In this document: in pieces, positions 21,437 to 30,419 of the stretch
Layout of the letters: each line of letters starts with the position of its first letter
How positions within the stretch are numbered: position 1 is the stretch's first letter
Assembly (NCBI GenBank): GCA_902610675.1
Contig: CACLWP010000004.1
Location: 1-64,000, forward strand
Reading direction: 5' to 3'
Source of the DNA: an uncultured Pelagibacteraceae bacterium
GTDB taxonomy: Bacteria > Pseudomonadota > Alphaproteobacteria > Pelagibacterales > Pelagibacteraceae
DNA: 64,000 nt
Position numbers and translations under genes: made by a program
Notes under the pieces: model-generated
Database searches by the model: none
What the model was told of the DNA's origin: nothing
What the model saw: only the letters and a program-made list of their open reading frames with translations

Positions 21437-22129
21437 TTATTGACTTTTTAATAACCTTATTTCTTTGAGAAATAAAGACAGATTTTCAATTTTATGTGAG
21501 ATATAATCTTTATTTGAATCCATCTTTCCGAAATGTTCATCATTAATTAACCAAACAGTTGCACATCCTCTTTCATAACCAATACTTAAGTTTTTTGCAA
21601 TATCCTCTATATAAATGGTTTTTTTTGGTATTATCTTAAATTTTTGAACCATCAAATCAAAAGTTTTTGCCTCAGGCTTAGGCACATATCCAGCATCTTT
21701 GATATCAAAAATCTTATCTCTTCCAAAAAGATCATAAATCCCTAAATGTGTTAAAATATTTTCAGCATGTTCAGCGCTTCCATTTGTAAAAATAAATTTT
21801 TCCATGTCCAAATTTTCAAGTTCATTCCTCATAATTTTGTCCTCTTTCATGAATGAAAGATCTATTGTGTGAACATACTTTAAGAACTCCTCAGGAGGTA
21901 TGTCATGATGTATCATTAACCCATTTAAGCTTGTATTATATTTATAAAAATAATTAATTTGTAATCTTTTTGCTTCTTCCATATCTATTTTTAATCTTTC
22001 AGATATAAACATCGTCATTCTTTTAGATACTTGACCAAATACTTTTTCCAGTGAATAGTTGTTATGTTTTCCATAACAAACCCCATCAAGGTCTAACAAA
22101 AGATACTTCATTTCCTTAAAATTTTTCAT
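21437..22129 (-). CDS. HAD-superfamily hydrolase, pyrimidine 5'-nucleotidase-like
   Basis: HAD phosphatase with motif I LLDLDGVCYG (the second Asp is the usual acid/base), motif II FTNGS and motif IV YIEDIAKNLSIG; the cap region is helical. It resembles the small pyrimidine 5'-nucleotidase subfamily found beside dapD in Alphaproteobacteria. The substrate is a nucleotide or another phosphoester and is not certain. It lies between argB (4-nt overlap) and dapD (3-nt gap). Confidence 0.8.
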   Translation of the reverse strand: MKNFKEMKYLLLDLDGVCYGKHNNYSLEKVFGQVSKRMTMFISERLKIDMEEAKRLQINYFYKYNTSLNGLMIHHDIPPEEFLKYVHTIDLSFMKEDKIMRNELENLDMEKFIFTNGSAEHAENILTHLGIYDLFGRDKIFDIKDAGYVPKPEAKTFDLMVQKFKIIPKKTIYIEDIAKNLSIGYERGCATVWLINDEHFGKMDSNKDYISHKIENLSLFLKEIRLLKSQ

Positions 22130-22974
22130 TTTCTTATTAAAGTTCCAGAACCTTTATCTGAAAAAATTTCGAATAACAAAGAATGTTTTTTTCTACCATC
22201 TATTATTCCAACAGCAGTAACACCTTTATTTACAGCATCTAAACAAGTATTTATCTTAGGTATCATACCTTCAGTAATAGTATTATTTTGTATCATTTTT
22301 AAAATTTCTGACGAAGAGATTTCTTCTATAAGCTTTTTGTTTTTATCTAAAACTCCTTCAACATTAGTCATCAAAAGAAGTCGTCTGGATTTTAGTGATT
22401 TTGCAATTGCACCAGCAGCAGTATCACCATTTATATTATAAGTTTGGTTATTTTCTCCTAAACCTAAAGGTGAAATTATTGGAACTTGTTTTTTTTCAAG
22501 TATTTTTTCTAAAATGCTATTTTCAATTTTTTTAGGTATTCCAACATACCCAAGCTCCTTAGCTTCAGGCACTACCTCAATAATATTATTTTCTTTTGTA
22601 TGTAGAGATATAGCCTTTACTTCATACTTTTTTAATGAATTAACAATGTCATTGTTAAAGTCTATTAAAACTGACTCAACTATGTTTATTATTTTATCAT
22701 CGGTTACTCTGAGACCTCTTATAAATTTTGATTTAATATTAGACTTATCTAGTTCTCTTTTAATTCTAGGACCTCCTCCATGAATTATAGCAATTGAAAT
22801 TCCTAATTTATTCAAAATGAATATATCCGCAATAAAATTGTTAAAAATATTTCTATCAATAAAAACATTTCCTCCGTACTTAATAACAATTAAGTCATTT
22901 TTATATTTTTCAATATATTTTGAAACTTCATTTATTGGCGGACCATCTTTGGGAAGTATTTTTTCTAAATCCAT
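22126..22974 (-). CDS. argB: Acetylglutamate kinase
   Basis: Second step of arginine synthesis: phosphorylates N-acetylglutamate. Amino-acid-kinase fold with VIKYGGNV (catalytic Lys), IIHGGGPRIKREL, the substrate segment NGDTAAGAIAKS and the ATP-site TNVEGVLDKN. GMIPKINTCLDAV is family-typical. It has 282 residues. It heads the argB-HAD-dapD-dapE-HDAC-SET run. yidC ends 29 nt upstream; the engB gene often found at this point in other Alphaproteobacteria is not here. Confidence 0.95.
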   Translation of the reverse strand: MDLEKILPKDGPPINEVSKYIEKYKNDLIVIKYGGNVFIDRNIFNNFIADIFILNKLGISIAIIHGGGPRIKRELDKSNIKSKFIRGLRVTDDKIINIVESVLIDFNNDIVNSLKKYEVKAISLHTKENNIIEVVPEAKELGYVGIPKKIENSILEKILEKKQVPIISPLGLGENNQTYNINGDTAAGAIAKSLKSRRLLLMTNVEGVLDKNKKLIEEISSSEILKMIQNNTITEGMIPKINTCLDAVNKGVTAVGIIDGRKKHSLLFEIFSDKGSGTLIRK

Positions 22975-23003
22975 TGATCAATAATTGAATGATTATTAAA
23001 ATT

Positions 23004-24683
23004 CTATGTTACAGTTTTCACTGTTGTTCTTTTCATTATGAATACTTGTTGAGCCATAGTTAAAATATTATTCACAGTCCAATAAATTACTAGCCCGCTA
23101 GGAAATGGTGCAAGTATTATGGTTAAAAAGAGTGGAAAAAACATAAATATTTTTGCTTGCATTGGATCAGTAGGAGCTGGATTTAATTTTTGCTGTATCC
23201 ACATTGATACCCCCATTGCCACTGGCCAAGCACCAATCATTAAAAATGATGGAACATCATAAGGAAGAAGACCAAATAAATTGAATATACTTGTGGGATC
23301 TCGTTCACTTAAATCCTGTATCCAACCATAAAATGGCATATGCCTCATTTCAATTGTTACGAATAAAACTTTATATAAAGCAAAAAAAACTGGGATCTGA
23401 ACAAGGATTGGTAGGCATCCAGACATTGGATTGACTTTTTCTTTTTTATACAGGGCCATCATTTCTTGTTGTAATTTCATTTTATCATTTTTATGAAGCT
23501 CTTTCAGTCTTGCCATTTCTGGAGTAAGCGCTTTCATTTTTGCCATACTCCTAAAAGAAAAATTTGCTAAGGGAAAGAACACTAAACGAATACAAATTGT
23601 TATAGCTATAATCGCTAAACCATAATTACCAAGCAATTTAAAAAAGTAATCAATACCGAAGAATAAAGGTTTAGTTATGAAATATAAAAAGCCCCAATCA
23701 ATGACTAAATCAAACTTATCTATAGCTAGTGTTTTTGCATATCCATCAATAACATCTACTCTTTTAGCAGCAACTATTATTTGTAATTCATCTTCAATTA
23801 AACTATTTGCATTTAATTCAAGGGGCTCTGTCGCAATAAAATTTGCTCGGAATTTGTCTTTATAATCAAATGTTGTTTTGAAACTCTTATTTTGAGGTGG
23901 TATTAATGATGTAATCCAATATTTATCACCTATTCCCAACCATCCTTTCTCAGCAGTTTTTGAAAACTTTTTTTCTTGGATATCATCATAGTCTTCTTCA
24001 ATTAACTCATCATCTAGCGTTGCTATCAGTCCTTCGTGAAGAATTAAAAAATCTATTATATCTGGTATTTCGTTTCTAATAATTTGTCCATAAGAATAAA
24101 AATCATATTTTCTATCTGTAGAATTTTTAACACTTTGTTTAACCGAAAATAAATATTTGTCGTCTAATGATATCTTTTTCTCAAATGTAATTCCTTGATC
24201 ATTTGTCCATGATAATTTAATTGGCGATCTTTCAGTTAATTTTCTATTACCTTCTAATGACCAAATTGTTTCTGAATTTGGAATGTCTATATTCTTATCT
24301 GAACTAACGAAACCACTCTCTATTAAATAACCTTCTTTAATATTTCTTGGCCCTAATAGGGTAACTTTTTTAGATCCTCCCAACTCAACATTGTAATTTT
24401 TGAAAGTTAAGTCATCTATTACCGCACCTTTAAGAGATATTGATCCTTCAATATTTGAATTTTCAAATTTAATTCTCTCACTTTCATTTAAAGCCTCTTC
24501 TCTTGAGACTTGTGCTAAAATTTGCTTTTGTTCTAGCGCAGGTGCATCAGAGTTTTGTTCAATTTTTTCTTTTTCAATTAGATTTTGATTCGCTGGTTCT
24601 TTTTCTGGTACAAAGAAAAGTGAGTATAAAACTATCACAGCAGATGATAATGCTATCGCAGCTATTGTGTTTTTTGAGTCCAT
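23004..24683 (-). CDS. yidC: Membrane protein insertase YidC
   Basis: Inserts and folds inner-membrane proteins, alone or with SecYEG. A signal-anchor (about residues 8-25) is followed by a large periplasmic beta-domain to about residue 340. The conserved five-helix insertase core follows: YFFKLLGNYGLAIIAITI, then SFRSMAKMKALTPEM, the NPMSGCLPILVQIPVFFALY block, and the last helices ending NNILTMAQQ. It has 559 residues. It belongs to the rpmH-rnpA-yidD-yidC cluster (1-nt overlap with yidD). Confidence 0.97.
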   Translation of the reverse strand: MDSKNTIAAIALSSAVIVLYSLFFVPEKEPANQNLIEKEKIEQNSDAPALEQKQILAQVSREEALNESERIKFENSNIEGSISLKGAVIDDLTFKNYNVELGGSKKVTLLGPRNIKEGYLIESGFVSSDKNIDIPNSETIWSLEGNRKLTERSPIKLSWTNDQGITFEKKISLDDKYLFSVKQSVKNSTDRKYDFYSYGQIIRNEIPDIIDFLILHEGLIATLDDELIEEDYDDIQEKKFSKTAEKGWLGIGDKYWITSLIPPQNKSFKTTFDYKDKFRANFIATEPLELNANSLIEDELQIIVAAKRVDVIDGYAKTLAIDKFDLVIDWGFLYFITKPLFFGIDYFFKLLGNYGLAIIAITICIRLVFFPLANFSFRSMAKMKALTPEMARLKELHKNDKMKLQQEMMALYKKEKVNPMSGCLPILVQIPVFFALYKVLFVTIEMRHMPFYGWIQDLSERDPTSIFNLFGLLPYDVPSFLMIGAWPVAMGVSMWIQQKLNPAPTDPMQAKIFMFFPLFLTIILAPFPSGLVIYWTVNNILTMAQQVFIMKRTTVKTVT

Positions 24684-24922
24684 TATTTTTTTACCTTAAT
24701 CTCTTTTTTGACAGGATCAAATCCACCACTGCTCCAAGGGTTACATGATAAGATTCTTTTTAAACTTAAAAGGAGACCTTTTAAAAGGCCATATGTCTTT
24801 AAAGCTTCCATACAATAATCAGAACAAGTTGGTAAGTATCTGCATGAATGTCCAGTTAAGGGGCTAATCAATAGTTTATAAATTTTGATAAGTTTAATTA
24901 AGATTTGAGTTATTATATTCAT
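24683..24922 (-). CDS. yidD: Membrane protein insertion efficiency factor YidD
   Basis: Small amphipathic accessory factor, 79 residues. The family signature CRYLPTCSDYCMEALKTYG is complete, as is the late CNPWSSGGFDPV. It overlaps rnpA and yidC by 1 nt each, the usual order. Confidence 0.95.
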   Translation of the reverse strand: MNIITQILIKLIKIYKLLISPLTGHSCRYLPTCSDYCMEALKTYGLLKGLLLSLKRILSCNPWSSGGFDPVKKEIKVKK

Positions 24923-25263
24923 TATTTTATTTTTTCAAATTCTTGAAACAAGGTTTCTTTTATTTTTTTGAATTCATTATTTAACATAGTTGACTTAGCA
25001 ATAACAAGATATGAATATTTTAAATTTATTGAAACTTTTTTGTATGCATCATTCATGATATTTTTAAGTCGCCTTTTTATTTTGTTTCTGTTTACTGCGT
25101 TTCCAATTTTTTTCTTTGTTACAAATGAAATATTTAATTTATCTTTGTTTTTATTGTTAAGATGACCAAAAAATATTGTTACATATTTATTGGATATTTT
25201 TTTTTTCTTGATCAATGTACGAAATTCTTCGTTTTTTGAAAGAGCAAGAATTTTGCTTTTCAT
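24922..25263 (-). CDS. rnpA: Ribonuclease P protein component
   Basis: Protein subunit of RNase P, which matures tRNA 5' ends. The RNR-type motif appears as GNAVNRNKIKRRLKNIM, with the central FVTKKKIGNAVNRN block. It is basic and 113 residues long. It starts 3 nt after the rpmH stop. The RNase P RNA gene is not in this window. Confidence 0.95.
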   Translation of the reverse strand: MKSKILALSKNEEFRTLIKKKKISNKYVTIFFGHLNNKNKDKLNISFVTKKKIGNAVNRNKIKRRLKNIMNDAYKKVSINLKYSYLVIAKSTMLNNEFKKIKETLFQEFEKIK

Positions 25264-25266
25264 TTT

Positions 25267-25407
25267 TTAACCAGAAACAGTTAAGGATTTTCTGCCTCTA
25301 GCCCTTCTTCTAGCCAAAAGTTTTTTACCACCTTTTGACTTCATTTTTGATCTAAAGCCGTGTTTTCTGGCTCTTTTTATTTTAGAAGGTTGGTATGTTC
25401 TTTTCAT
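25267..25407 (-). CDS. rpmH: 50S ribosomal protein L34
   Basis: A 46-residue, very basic protein beginning [20 protein letters not shown] and ending GRKSLTVSG, unmistakable L34. It is the first gene of the rpmH-rnpA-yidD-yidC operon and has a good promoter at 25440-25468. Confidence 0.97.
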   Translation of the reverse strand: MKRTYQPSKIKRARKHGFRSKMKSKGGKKLLARRRARGRKSLTVSG

Positions 25408-25439
25408 TAAGCTAGTTTAAATTTATTAAAATTTCGATC

Positions 25440-25468
25440 TTTATAGTAATTAAATATATAAATAGCAA
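25440..25468 (-). promoter_or_regulatory. Predicted sigma-70 promoter of the rpmH operon
   Basis: Read on the minus strand: -35 TTGCTA (25468-25463), 17-nt spacer, -10 TATAAA (25445-25440). A start point near 25433 would give a leader of about 26 nt before the rpmH ATG at 25407. Confidence 0.5.
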
Positions 25469-25499
25469 ATATAAGATTTTATAAATACGATAATTAATA

Positions 25500-26222
25500 A
25501 TGGAAAAAACTAAAAAAGTGAAATTATTTATAGGGTTATCTTACTTAACTTTAATTATAATATTTTTATTTTTATTTTTTTCAAAATTTAGTCTTCAGGA
25601 GATAACCTCATACGATTTTATAAGAGATAATAGATTGTATTTTGATGAAATTAAAAGTTCTAATTTATTTTTGGTATCTATAATTTTTTTGCTTTTCATA
25701 ATACTTTGGGTATTCCCATTTTTAGGATTTGGATCTCCTATTGCTCTTATTGGAGGTTTTATTTTAGGTAAATGGATTGGTACCATTATTGTAGTCTTAG
25801 GGTTGAGTATTGGTGCTACTTTACTTTATATTTTTGGAAATTATTTTTTAAAAGATTTTATAAGAAAAAAGTTTTTAAATAGATTTCAAAAACTTGAAAC
25901 TAAATTTAAGAATTCAGAATTTATCTATTTATTAATTTATAGGTTTATCGGGGGAGTTCCGTGGCAACTAAGCTGCCTCTTACCCACCCTTTTTAATGTA
26001 AAAATATCTAACTTTTTTTTCGCAACATTAATTGGAATTATTCCTCAAATTTTTTTAGCCGTCTCAATAGGTAATGGACTTGAAAAAATTATTCAAGACA
26101 ACGCAGAAGTCCCTGATATAATGGATGTAATTTTTTCCCCTGATATATATATGCCAATTTTAGCATTTATATTTTTAGTCATAGTAACAATTTTTCTTAG
26201 AAAGTTATTTTATAAAAATTAA
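25500..26222 (+). CDS. TVP38/TMEM64 (DedA-like, SNARE-associated) membrane protein
   Basis: A 240-residue integral membrane protein. After a first TM segment (LFIGLSYLTLIIIFLFLFF), the core has FPFLGFGSPIALIGGFILG, then RFIGGVPWQLSCLLPTLFNV, FFFATLIGIIPQIFLAVSIG and a final TM helix, typical of the TVP38/TMEM64 family (DedA-related, proposed lipid scramblases or transporters). The substrate is unknown. It is divergent from rpmH, and its stop codon abuts the 3' end of the minus-strand tRNA-Thr with no gap. Confidence 0.85.
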   Translation: MEKTKKVKLFIGLSYLTLIIIFLFLFFSKFSLQEITSYDFIRDNRLYFDEIKSSNLFLVSIIFLLFIILWVFPFLGFGSPIALIGGFILGKWIGTIIVVLGLSIGATLLYIFGNYFLKDFIRKKFLNRFQKLETKFKNSEFIYLLIYRFIGGVPWQLSCLLPTLFNVKISNFFFATLIGIIPQIFLAVSIGNGLEKIIQDNAEVPDIMDVIFSPDIYMPILAFIFLVIVTIFLRKLFYKN

Positions 26223-26296
26223 TGGTGCTCCCACCCTGTACTGACCAGGGAACTAGTCCTTACCAAGGACTTGTTATGCCATTTAACTACAGGAGC
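26223..26296 (-). tRNA. tRNA-Thr(GGT) with atypical T-loop
   Basis: Seventy-four nucleotides including CCA. The acceptor stem GCTCCTG/TGGGAGC ends in wobble pairs 6-67 and 7-66, followed by A73. Anticodon stem AGTCC/GGACT carries loop TTGGTAA; the anticodon GGT is encoded by 26264-26262. T-stem CCCTG/CAGGG closes the loop GTCAGTA, where G replaces both U54 and A58, the pair that normally folds the T-loop. The cloverleaf otherwise holds, and a good promoter lies upstream (26313-26341), so it is probably functional. Confidence 0.85.
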
Positions 26297-26312
26297 AAAT
26301 ATTACAAATTGT

Positions 26313-26341
26313 ATTTTATTAATAATAATGCTTTTTTTCAA
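26313..26341 (-). promoter_or_regulatory. Predicted sigma-70 promoter of tRNA-Thr
   Basis: On the minus strand: -35 TTGAAA (26341-26336), 17-nt spacer, -10 TAAAAT (26318-26313). The predicted start near 26306 lies about 10 nt before the mature tRNA 5' end. Confidence 0.5.
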
Positions 26342-26395
26342 ATTATTGCCTTAATTTTTTGTGTAATATGATTTATATCTATTAAAGGAATTTTT

Positions 26396-26596
26396 ATGGG
26401 CATTCATTACGATTATAAATCAACAAAAAGTGCGAAGCTAATGGAAAAGCAAGCTAAAAGGGAGAAAAAACTTGCTGAAAAAAAAGCAAAAAGATTAGCC
26501 AAAGAGAGTCCTAAAAAAGATGACAACAAAGATAAAATTTTAGATACATCAAAACCAATAACTCTAGATTTTCTTACCAATCCAGACAAAGAGTGA
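26396..26596 (+). CDS. Small lysine-rich protein, unknown function
   Basis: A 66-residue highly charged protein (MGIHYDYKSTKSAKLMEKQ..., then EKKLAEKKAKRLAKES). The middle is likely one long helix or coiled coil, with a more hydrophobic end ITLDFLTNP. AAAGGA before the ATG is a plausible ribosome-binding site. The TGA overlaps the next gene's GTG by 4 nt (GTGA). I do not recognise a family. Confidence 0.55.
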   Translation: MGIHYDYKSTKSAKLMEKQAKREKKLAEKKAKRLAKESPKKDDNKDKILDTSKPITLDFLTNPDKE

Positions 26597-26715
26597 AAGA
26601 TAAAATTGATAGAATAAAAGAAAGAAAAAATAGAGAGGCAACTGCTTTAAGAGTTAATTTGAGAAAAAGAAAAATTTTCCAAAAAAAAAATAAAGAGAAA
26701 AATGATACTAAATGA
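26593..26715 (+). CDS. Small basic protein, unknown function
   Basis: A 40-residue frame from GTG 26593 to TGA 26713-26715, coupled by a GTGA overlap to the upstream 66-residue gene and overlapping the dcd start by 14 nt. It is very basic, with a core ALRVNLRKRKIFQKK. Short proteins with an R-x-NL-x-RRK core occur in Alphaproteobacteria near murA, which supports a real gene. Function is unknown; nucleic-acid binding is possible. Confidence 0.5.
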   Translation: MKDKIDRIKERKNREATALRVNLRKRKIFQKKNKEKNDTK

Positions 26716-27253
26716 TAAGCAGATAAAAAAATTAGCCGAAGAGCAAGAAATGATCAGTCCATTTGTTGGTGAAAGTATTTCTAAGGGGATTAGTCACGGT
26801 CTAAATTCATTTGGATATGACCTTCGTTGTGGGTCAGAATTTAAGATATTTACAAACATAAAAGGGGCCACTGCTGATCCTAAAAATTTTAGTGAAGATA
26901 ATTTTATTACAGTGAAAGACGAGGGGTCAATTTTAATACCACCGAATTCTTTTGCTCTTGCCTCTAGTCTTGAATATTTTAAAATGCCTAGAAATGTAAC
27001 AGGTCTTGTTACGGCAAAATCGACATATGCAAGATGTGGATTGGGTGTTCCCCCAACAGTACTTGAAGGAGGATGGAATGGAGTGTTAGTTCTCGAATTT
27101 TCTAACCACACAAGTAATTCAGTAAGGTTGTATGCTAATAGTGGGGCAGCACAAATTCTTTTTTTTCAAGGAGAACAACCAGAAGTTTCTTATGCTGACA
27201 GAAATGGAAAATATCAAAACCAAACAGGTATAACTTTAGCAAAATCAAAATAG
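26702..27253 (+). CDS. dcd: dCTP deaminase
   Basis: Deaminates dCTP to dUTP, feeding dTMP synthesis. Trimeric dUTPase-like fold: an N-terminal HGLNSFGYDLRCG block, IPPNSFALASSLEYFKMPRN, KSTYARCGL (nucleotide-binding Ser/Arg), and LVLEFSNHTS with the catalytic-type Glu. The C-terminus reads YQNQTGITLAKSK. The 183-residue length is normal. The murA start lies 5 nt downstream. Confidence 0.94.
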   Translation: MILNDKQIKKLAEEQEMISPFVGESISKGISHGLNSFGYDLRCGSEFKIFTNIKGATADPKNFSEDNFITVKDEGSILIPPNSFALASSLEYFKMPRNVTGLVTAKSTYARCGLGVPPTVLEGGWNGVLVLEFSNHTSNSVRLYANSGAAQILFFQGEQPEVSYADRNGKYQNQTGITLAKSK

Positions 27254-27258
27254 GTTAA

Positions 27259-28518
27259 ATGGATAAATTTTTGATTAATGGTCCTTGTAAAATTAAGGGC
27301 AAAGTTTCAATTTCAGGTTCAAAAAATGCTTCAATTCCAATTCTTGCAGCAACATTATTATTTAACAAACCGGTGATTATTAAGAATTTGCCTAAAGTAA
27401 GAGACATAAATACCATGCTCAATTTATTAAAATCTCTTGGATCAAAAATAACTTTATCTAGAGACAGAAAAACTGCGAAAATTATAAATAAAAAGAATAT
27501 GAAAACTTTTGCAAGTTATTCGCTTGTAAAAACAATGAGAGGTTCAATACTAGTTTTGGGTCCTTTAATTTCAAAATTTTATAAATCAAAAATATCTTTA
27601 CCTGGTGGATGTCTTATAGGTGCAAGACCTGTGGATTATCATCTGAGTGCATTAAAGAAATTGGGAATGGAGTATAAAATAAGGGATGGATATATTTTGG
27701 CTAAATCAAATGGAAGACTTAAAGGAGAAATAATAAAGTTCCCAAAGATAAGTGTTGGTGCGACAGAAAACTCTATAATTGCAGCATGTTTGGCTAAAGG
27801 TAAAACAATTCTGAAAAATTGTGCAGTGGAACCAGAAATTAAAGATTTAACGCAATTTTTAAATAAAGCTGGTGCAAATATAAGATGGTCTGGAAGAATT
27901 TGTACAATCATAGGAATTAATTCTCTGACTTCAACTAATTACACGGTCATGGCTGATAGAATAGAAGCTGGTACTTTTTGTGTAGCCGCAACACTTACTA
28001 AAGGGAGTCTACAAATTAAAAATTTAGACCCAAAAATGATTAATACTGAGTTGGAACTGTTAAAAAAATTTGGTGCAAAAATAAAAATAAATAACAACAA
28101 TATTTTTATCAAGGGACCTGACAAAATTAAATCTATAAAAAATATAAAAACTAAAGAATTCCCAGGTATACCGACTGACCTTCAGGCCCAATTAATGGTA
28201 TTGATGTGTAAAAGCAGTGGAAAAAGTTCTATCACTGAAAGTATTTTTGAGAATAGGTTTATGCATGTTGCGGAGTTACAAAGATTAGGTGCAAAAATAA
28301 ATGTTATTAACAACAAAGCAATTATTGAGGGTAATACTAAACTTAAAGGCGCAGAACTAATGTCCAGTGATCTTAGAGCCAGTGTTGCTTTAGTACTGGC
28401 GGCAATGGTGGCAAATGGTAAAAGTATTGTTGGACGGGTTTATCATTTAGAAAGAGGATATGAAAATATTGAAAATAAATTACAAAAAATTGGTGTTAAA
28501 ATTAAGAGGTTGAAATAG
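27259..28518 (+). CDS. murA: UDP-N-acetylglucosamine 1-carboxyvinyltransferase
   Basis: First committed step of peptidoglycan synthesis: adds enolpyruvate from PEP to UDP-GlcNAc. The N-terminus has SGSKNASIPILAATLL. The active-site loop GGCLIGARPVDYHL carries the catalytic Cys targeted by fosfomycin. TEFPG-like KEFPGIPTDLQAQ and the C-terminal DLRASVALVLAAM/HLERGYENIE are also present. It has 419 residues. It overlaps the DUF2948 gene by 1 nt in the order murA-DUF2948-hisD-infA. Confidence 0.97.
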   Translation: MDKFLINGPCKIKGKVSISGSKNASIPILAATLLFNKPVIIKNLPKVRDINTMLNLLKSLGSKITLSRDRKTAKIINKKNMKTFASYSLVKTMRGSILVLGPLISKFYKSKISLPGGCLIGARPVDYHLSALKKLGMEYKIRDGYILAKSNGRLKGEIIKFPKISVGATENSIIAACLAKGKTILKNCAVEPEIKDLTQFLNKAGANIRWSGRICTIIGINSLTSTNYTVMADRIEAGTFCVAATLTKGSLQIKNLDPKMINTELELLKKFGAKIKINNNNIFIKGPDKIKSIKNIKTKEFPGIPTDLQAQLMVLMCKSSGKSSITESIFENRFMHVAELQRLGAKINVINNKAIIEGNTKLKGAELMSSDLRASVALVLAAMVANGKSIVGRVYHLERGYENIENKLQKIGVKIKRLK

Positions 28519-28910
28519 TGAACAAATATTTAGCAAAAATAATTGCAAATGACCAAGAAGGATTGCGAATGATTTCTGCTTGCAGCTCAGGTGCAAAAGT
28601 TAAAATTGTAGATATCAAGTACCTCGAATCAAGTAAGGTTTTTTTATTATCGATTGAAAGAACTAAAGTTGAAACTGATCAAGAGGATAAGAAAATTAAT
28701 AGCATTTGCCGGTTTGATTTTGTTGATAAAGTAAGATCAAAAAATATTAATCAATCAAATAAAGATTTAATTTTAGAGTTAATTGGAATTGATTATTTGA
28801 AAAATAATGATGATTATGAAATAAATCTTATTTTTAATAATAATGCTCACATCGCTTTGACAACTGAGACTATAGAGGCACGACTAGAGGATCAAAATGA
28901 AATTAAATGA
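28518..28910 (+). CDS. DUF2948 family protein
   Basis: A 130-residue alphaproteobacterial protein of unknown function. It has the family-like early segment AKIIANDQEGLRMISACSSGAKVKI (given here only in outline), a central CRFDFVDKV and the ending LTTETIEARLED. The position between murA and hisD is the usual one, which supports the call. The start is GTG 28518, overlapping the murA stop by 1 nt; the end overlaps hisD by 4 nt. Confidence 0.8.
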   Translation: MNKYLAKIIANDQEGLRMISACSSGAKVKIVDIKYLESSKVFLLSIERTKVETDQEDKKINSICRFDFVDKVRSKNINQSNKDLILELIGIDYLKNNDDYEINLIFNNNAHIALTTETIEARLEDQNEIK

Positions 28911-30238
28911 ATATGAAAATATTAGATAGTAAAAGTAAAAATTTTGATAAAAATTTGGATTATTTACTTTCCAAAAGAAGAAAAAGTATAAAATCCGACA
29001 AAGTTTCAGTAATTAATATTATTAATGACGTTAAAAAGAACGGTGACAAAGCATTACTGAAATATGAAAAAAGATTTAATCGAAATTACAAAATCATTCC
29101 TAGCTCTACAAAAATTACTAAATTGATAAAGTCCTTGAATCCCGAGGTTAAGAAAGCAATCGACACAGCGTATAATCGAATTTATAAATTTCATTCTTTA
29201 CAAAAATTTAAAGATATTTCTTATACGGATAAATTTAAAAATAAACTTGAGTATAAATATTTACCATTAGAGTCAGTTGCAATTTATGTTCCAGGCTCGA
29301 GAGTATCTTATCCATCAAGTGTGCTTATGAATGCTATTCCAGCAATGGTTGCAGGAGTTAAAAGAATTGTAATGATAAACCCAGGTTTTAAAGGAAATCA
29401 AAATCCTGCTGTCTTATATGCAGCACGAAAATGCAAAATAAAAGAGATTTATTCTATTGGCGGCCCATCTGCTATCGCGGCAGTTTCTTATGGAACTAAA
29501 AAGATTAAAAAAGTCGATAAGATAGTTGGACCTGGGAATTCATATGTAGCTGCTGCTAAGAAAGCAGTCTTTGGAGATGTTGGAATCGAAGGCATGATTG
29601 CTGGACCGTCAGAGATAACAATTGTTTGTGATAAATTTTCAAATCCTGAGTGGGCAGCCAGTGATTTAATTGGTCAAGCAGAACATGACCCTCAAGCTCA
29701 ATGTATTTTGATCTCAAAGGATAAAAAATTAATTCGTAAGGTTCAAATAGAAATTTCAAAACAATTAAAAGATATTCCAAGAGAATCTGTTGCTAGAAAA
29801 AGTTTAAAGATCAACGGAATTCTAATGTATGTAGCTGAGGATTCTAGAATAGTTAATATTGTAAATAAAATTGCACCAGAACATTTAGAGTTGAATGTTA
29901 AAAATTATAAATCCTTTGTACCAAAAATTAAAAATTCTGGCTCGATATGTTTAGGTAAATATGCTGTTATGGCGATGACCGATTACAATGTTGGATCAAA
30001 CCATATTTTACCAACAAATGGTTCTGCAAAATATTCAAGTGGAATAAGTGTTAATGAATTTTATAAAAGAATTTCTTACATAAACTTATCAAAAAAGGGT
30101 ATTGAAAGTCTTGGGCCATCAGTTATAACTCTTTCAAATTATGAAGGGTTAGCAGGACATGCTCAATCTGTAAAAAAAAGAATAAGGAGAAAATTAATTT
30201 GTCGAAACAAGACTTACTTGAATTCAAAGGCAAAGTAA
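28907..30238 (+). CDS. hisD: Histidinol dehydrogenase
   Basis: Last two steps of histidine synthesis: oxidises histidinol to histidine with NAD+ and zinc. Visible motifs are [43 protein letters not shown], the zinc/catalytic segment [16 protein letters not shown] and GSNHILPT. It has 443 residues. The start overlaps DUF2948 by 4 nt. The 3' end overlaps infA by 40 nt. Confidence 0.97.
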   Translation: MNMKILDSKSKNFDKNLDYLLSKRRKSIKSDKVSVINIINDVKKNGDKALLKYEKRFNRNYKIIPSSTKITKLIKSLNPEVKKAIDTAYNRIYKFHSLQKFKDISYTDKFKNKLEYKYLPLESVAIYVPGSRVSYPSSVLMNAIPAMVAGVKRIVMINPGFKGNQNPAVLYAARKCKIKEIYSIGGPSAIAAVSYGTKKIKKVDKIVGPGNSYVAAAKKAVFGDVGIEGMIAGPSEITIVCDKFSNPEWAASDLIGQAEHDPQAQCILISKDKKLIRKVQIEISKQLKDIPRESVARKSLKINGILMYVAEDSRIVNIVNKIAPEHLELNVKNYKSFVPKIKNSGSICLGKYAVMAMTDYNVGSNHILPTNGSAKYSSGISVNEFYKRISYINLSKKGIESLGPSVITLSNYEGLAGHAQSVKKRIRRKLICRNKTYLNSKAK

Positions 30239-30414
30239 CCGATTTACTTCCAAATGCTATGTTTAGAGTTCAGCTTGAGAATGGTCATATAGTGACAGCG
30301 CATACAGCGGGCAAATTAAGAAAAAACAGAATTCGAGTATTGCAAGGTGATAATGTGACAGTTGAAATGACACCTTATGACCTTACTAAAGGCAGAATTA
30401 TCTTTAGAGGTTAA
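30199..30414 (+). CDS. infA: Translation initiation factor IF-1
   Basis: OB-fold initiation factor, 71 residues, with [34 protein letters not shown] and the C-terminal DLTKGRI. The start is TTG 30199, supported by a strong Shine-Dalgarno AAGGAG at 30184-30189 and by the absence of any in-frame ATG before the conserved core. The first 40 nt lie inside hisD, so translation is probably coupled. tRNA-Phe follows 5 nt after the stop and is likely cut from the same transcript. Confidence 0.96.
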   Translation: MSKQDLLEFKGKVTDLLPNAMFRVQLENGHIVTAHTAGKLRKNRIRVLQGDNVTVEMTPYDLTKGRIIFRG

Positions 30415-30419
30415 TTTTT

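Noticed and set aside
22975-23003. Loss of engB between yidC and argB as a finding
   Set aside because: The gap is only 29 bp and engB could be anywhere else in the genome; noted under argB only.
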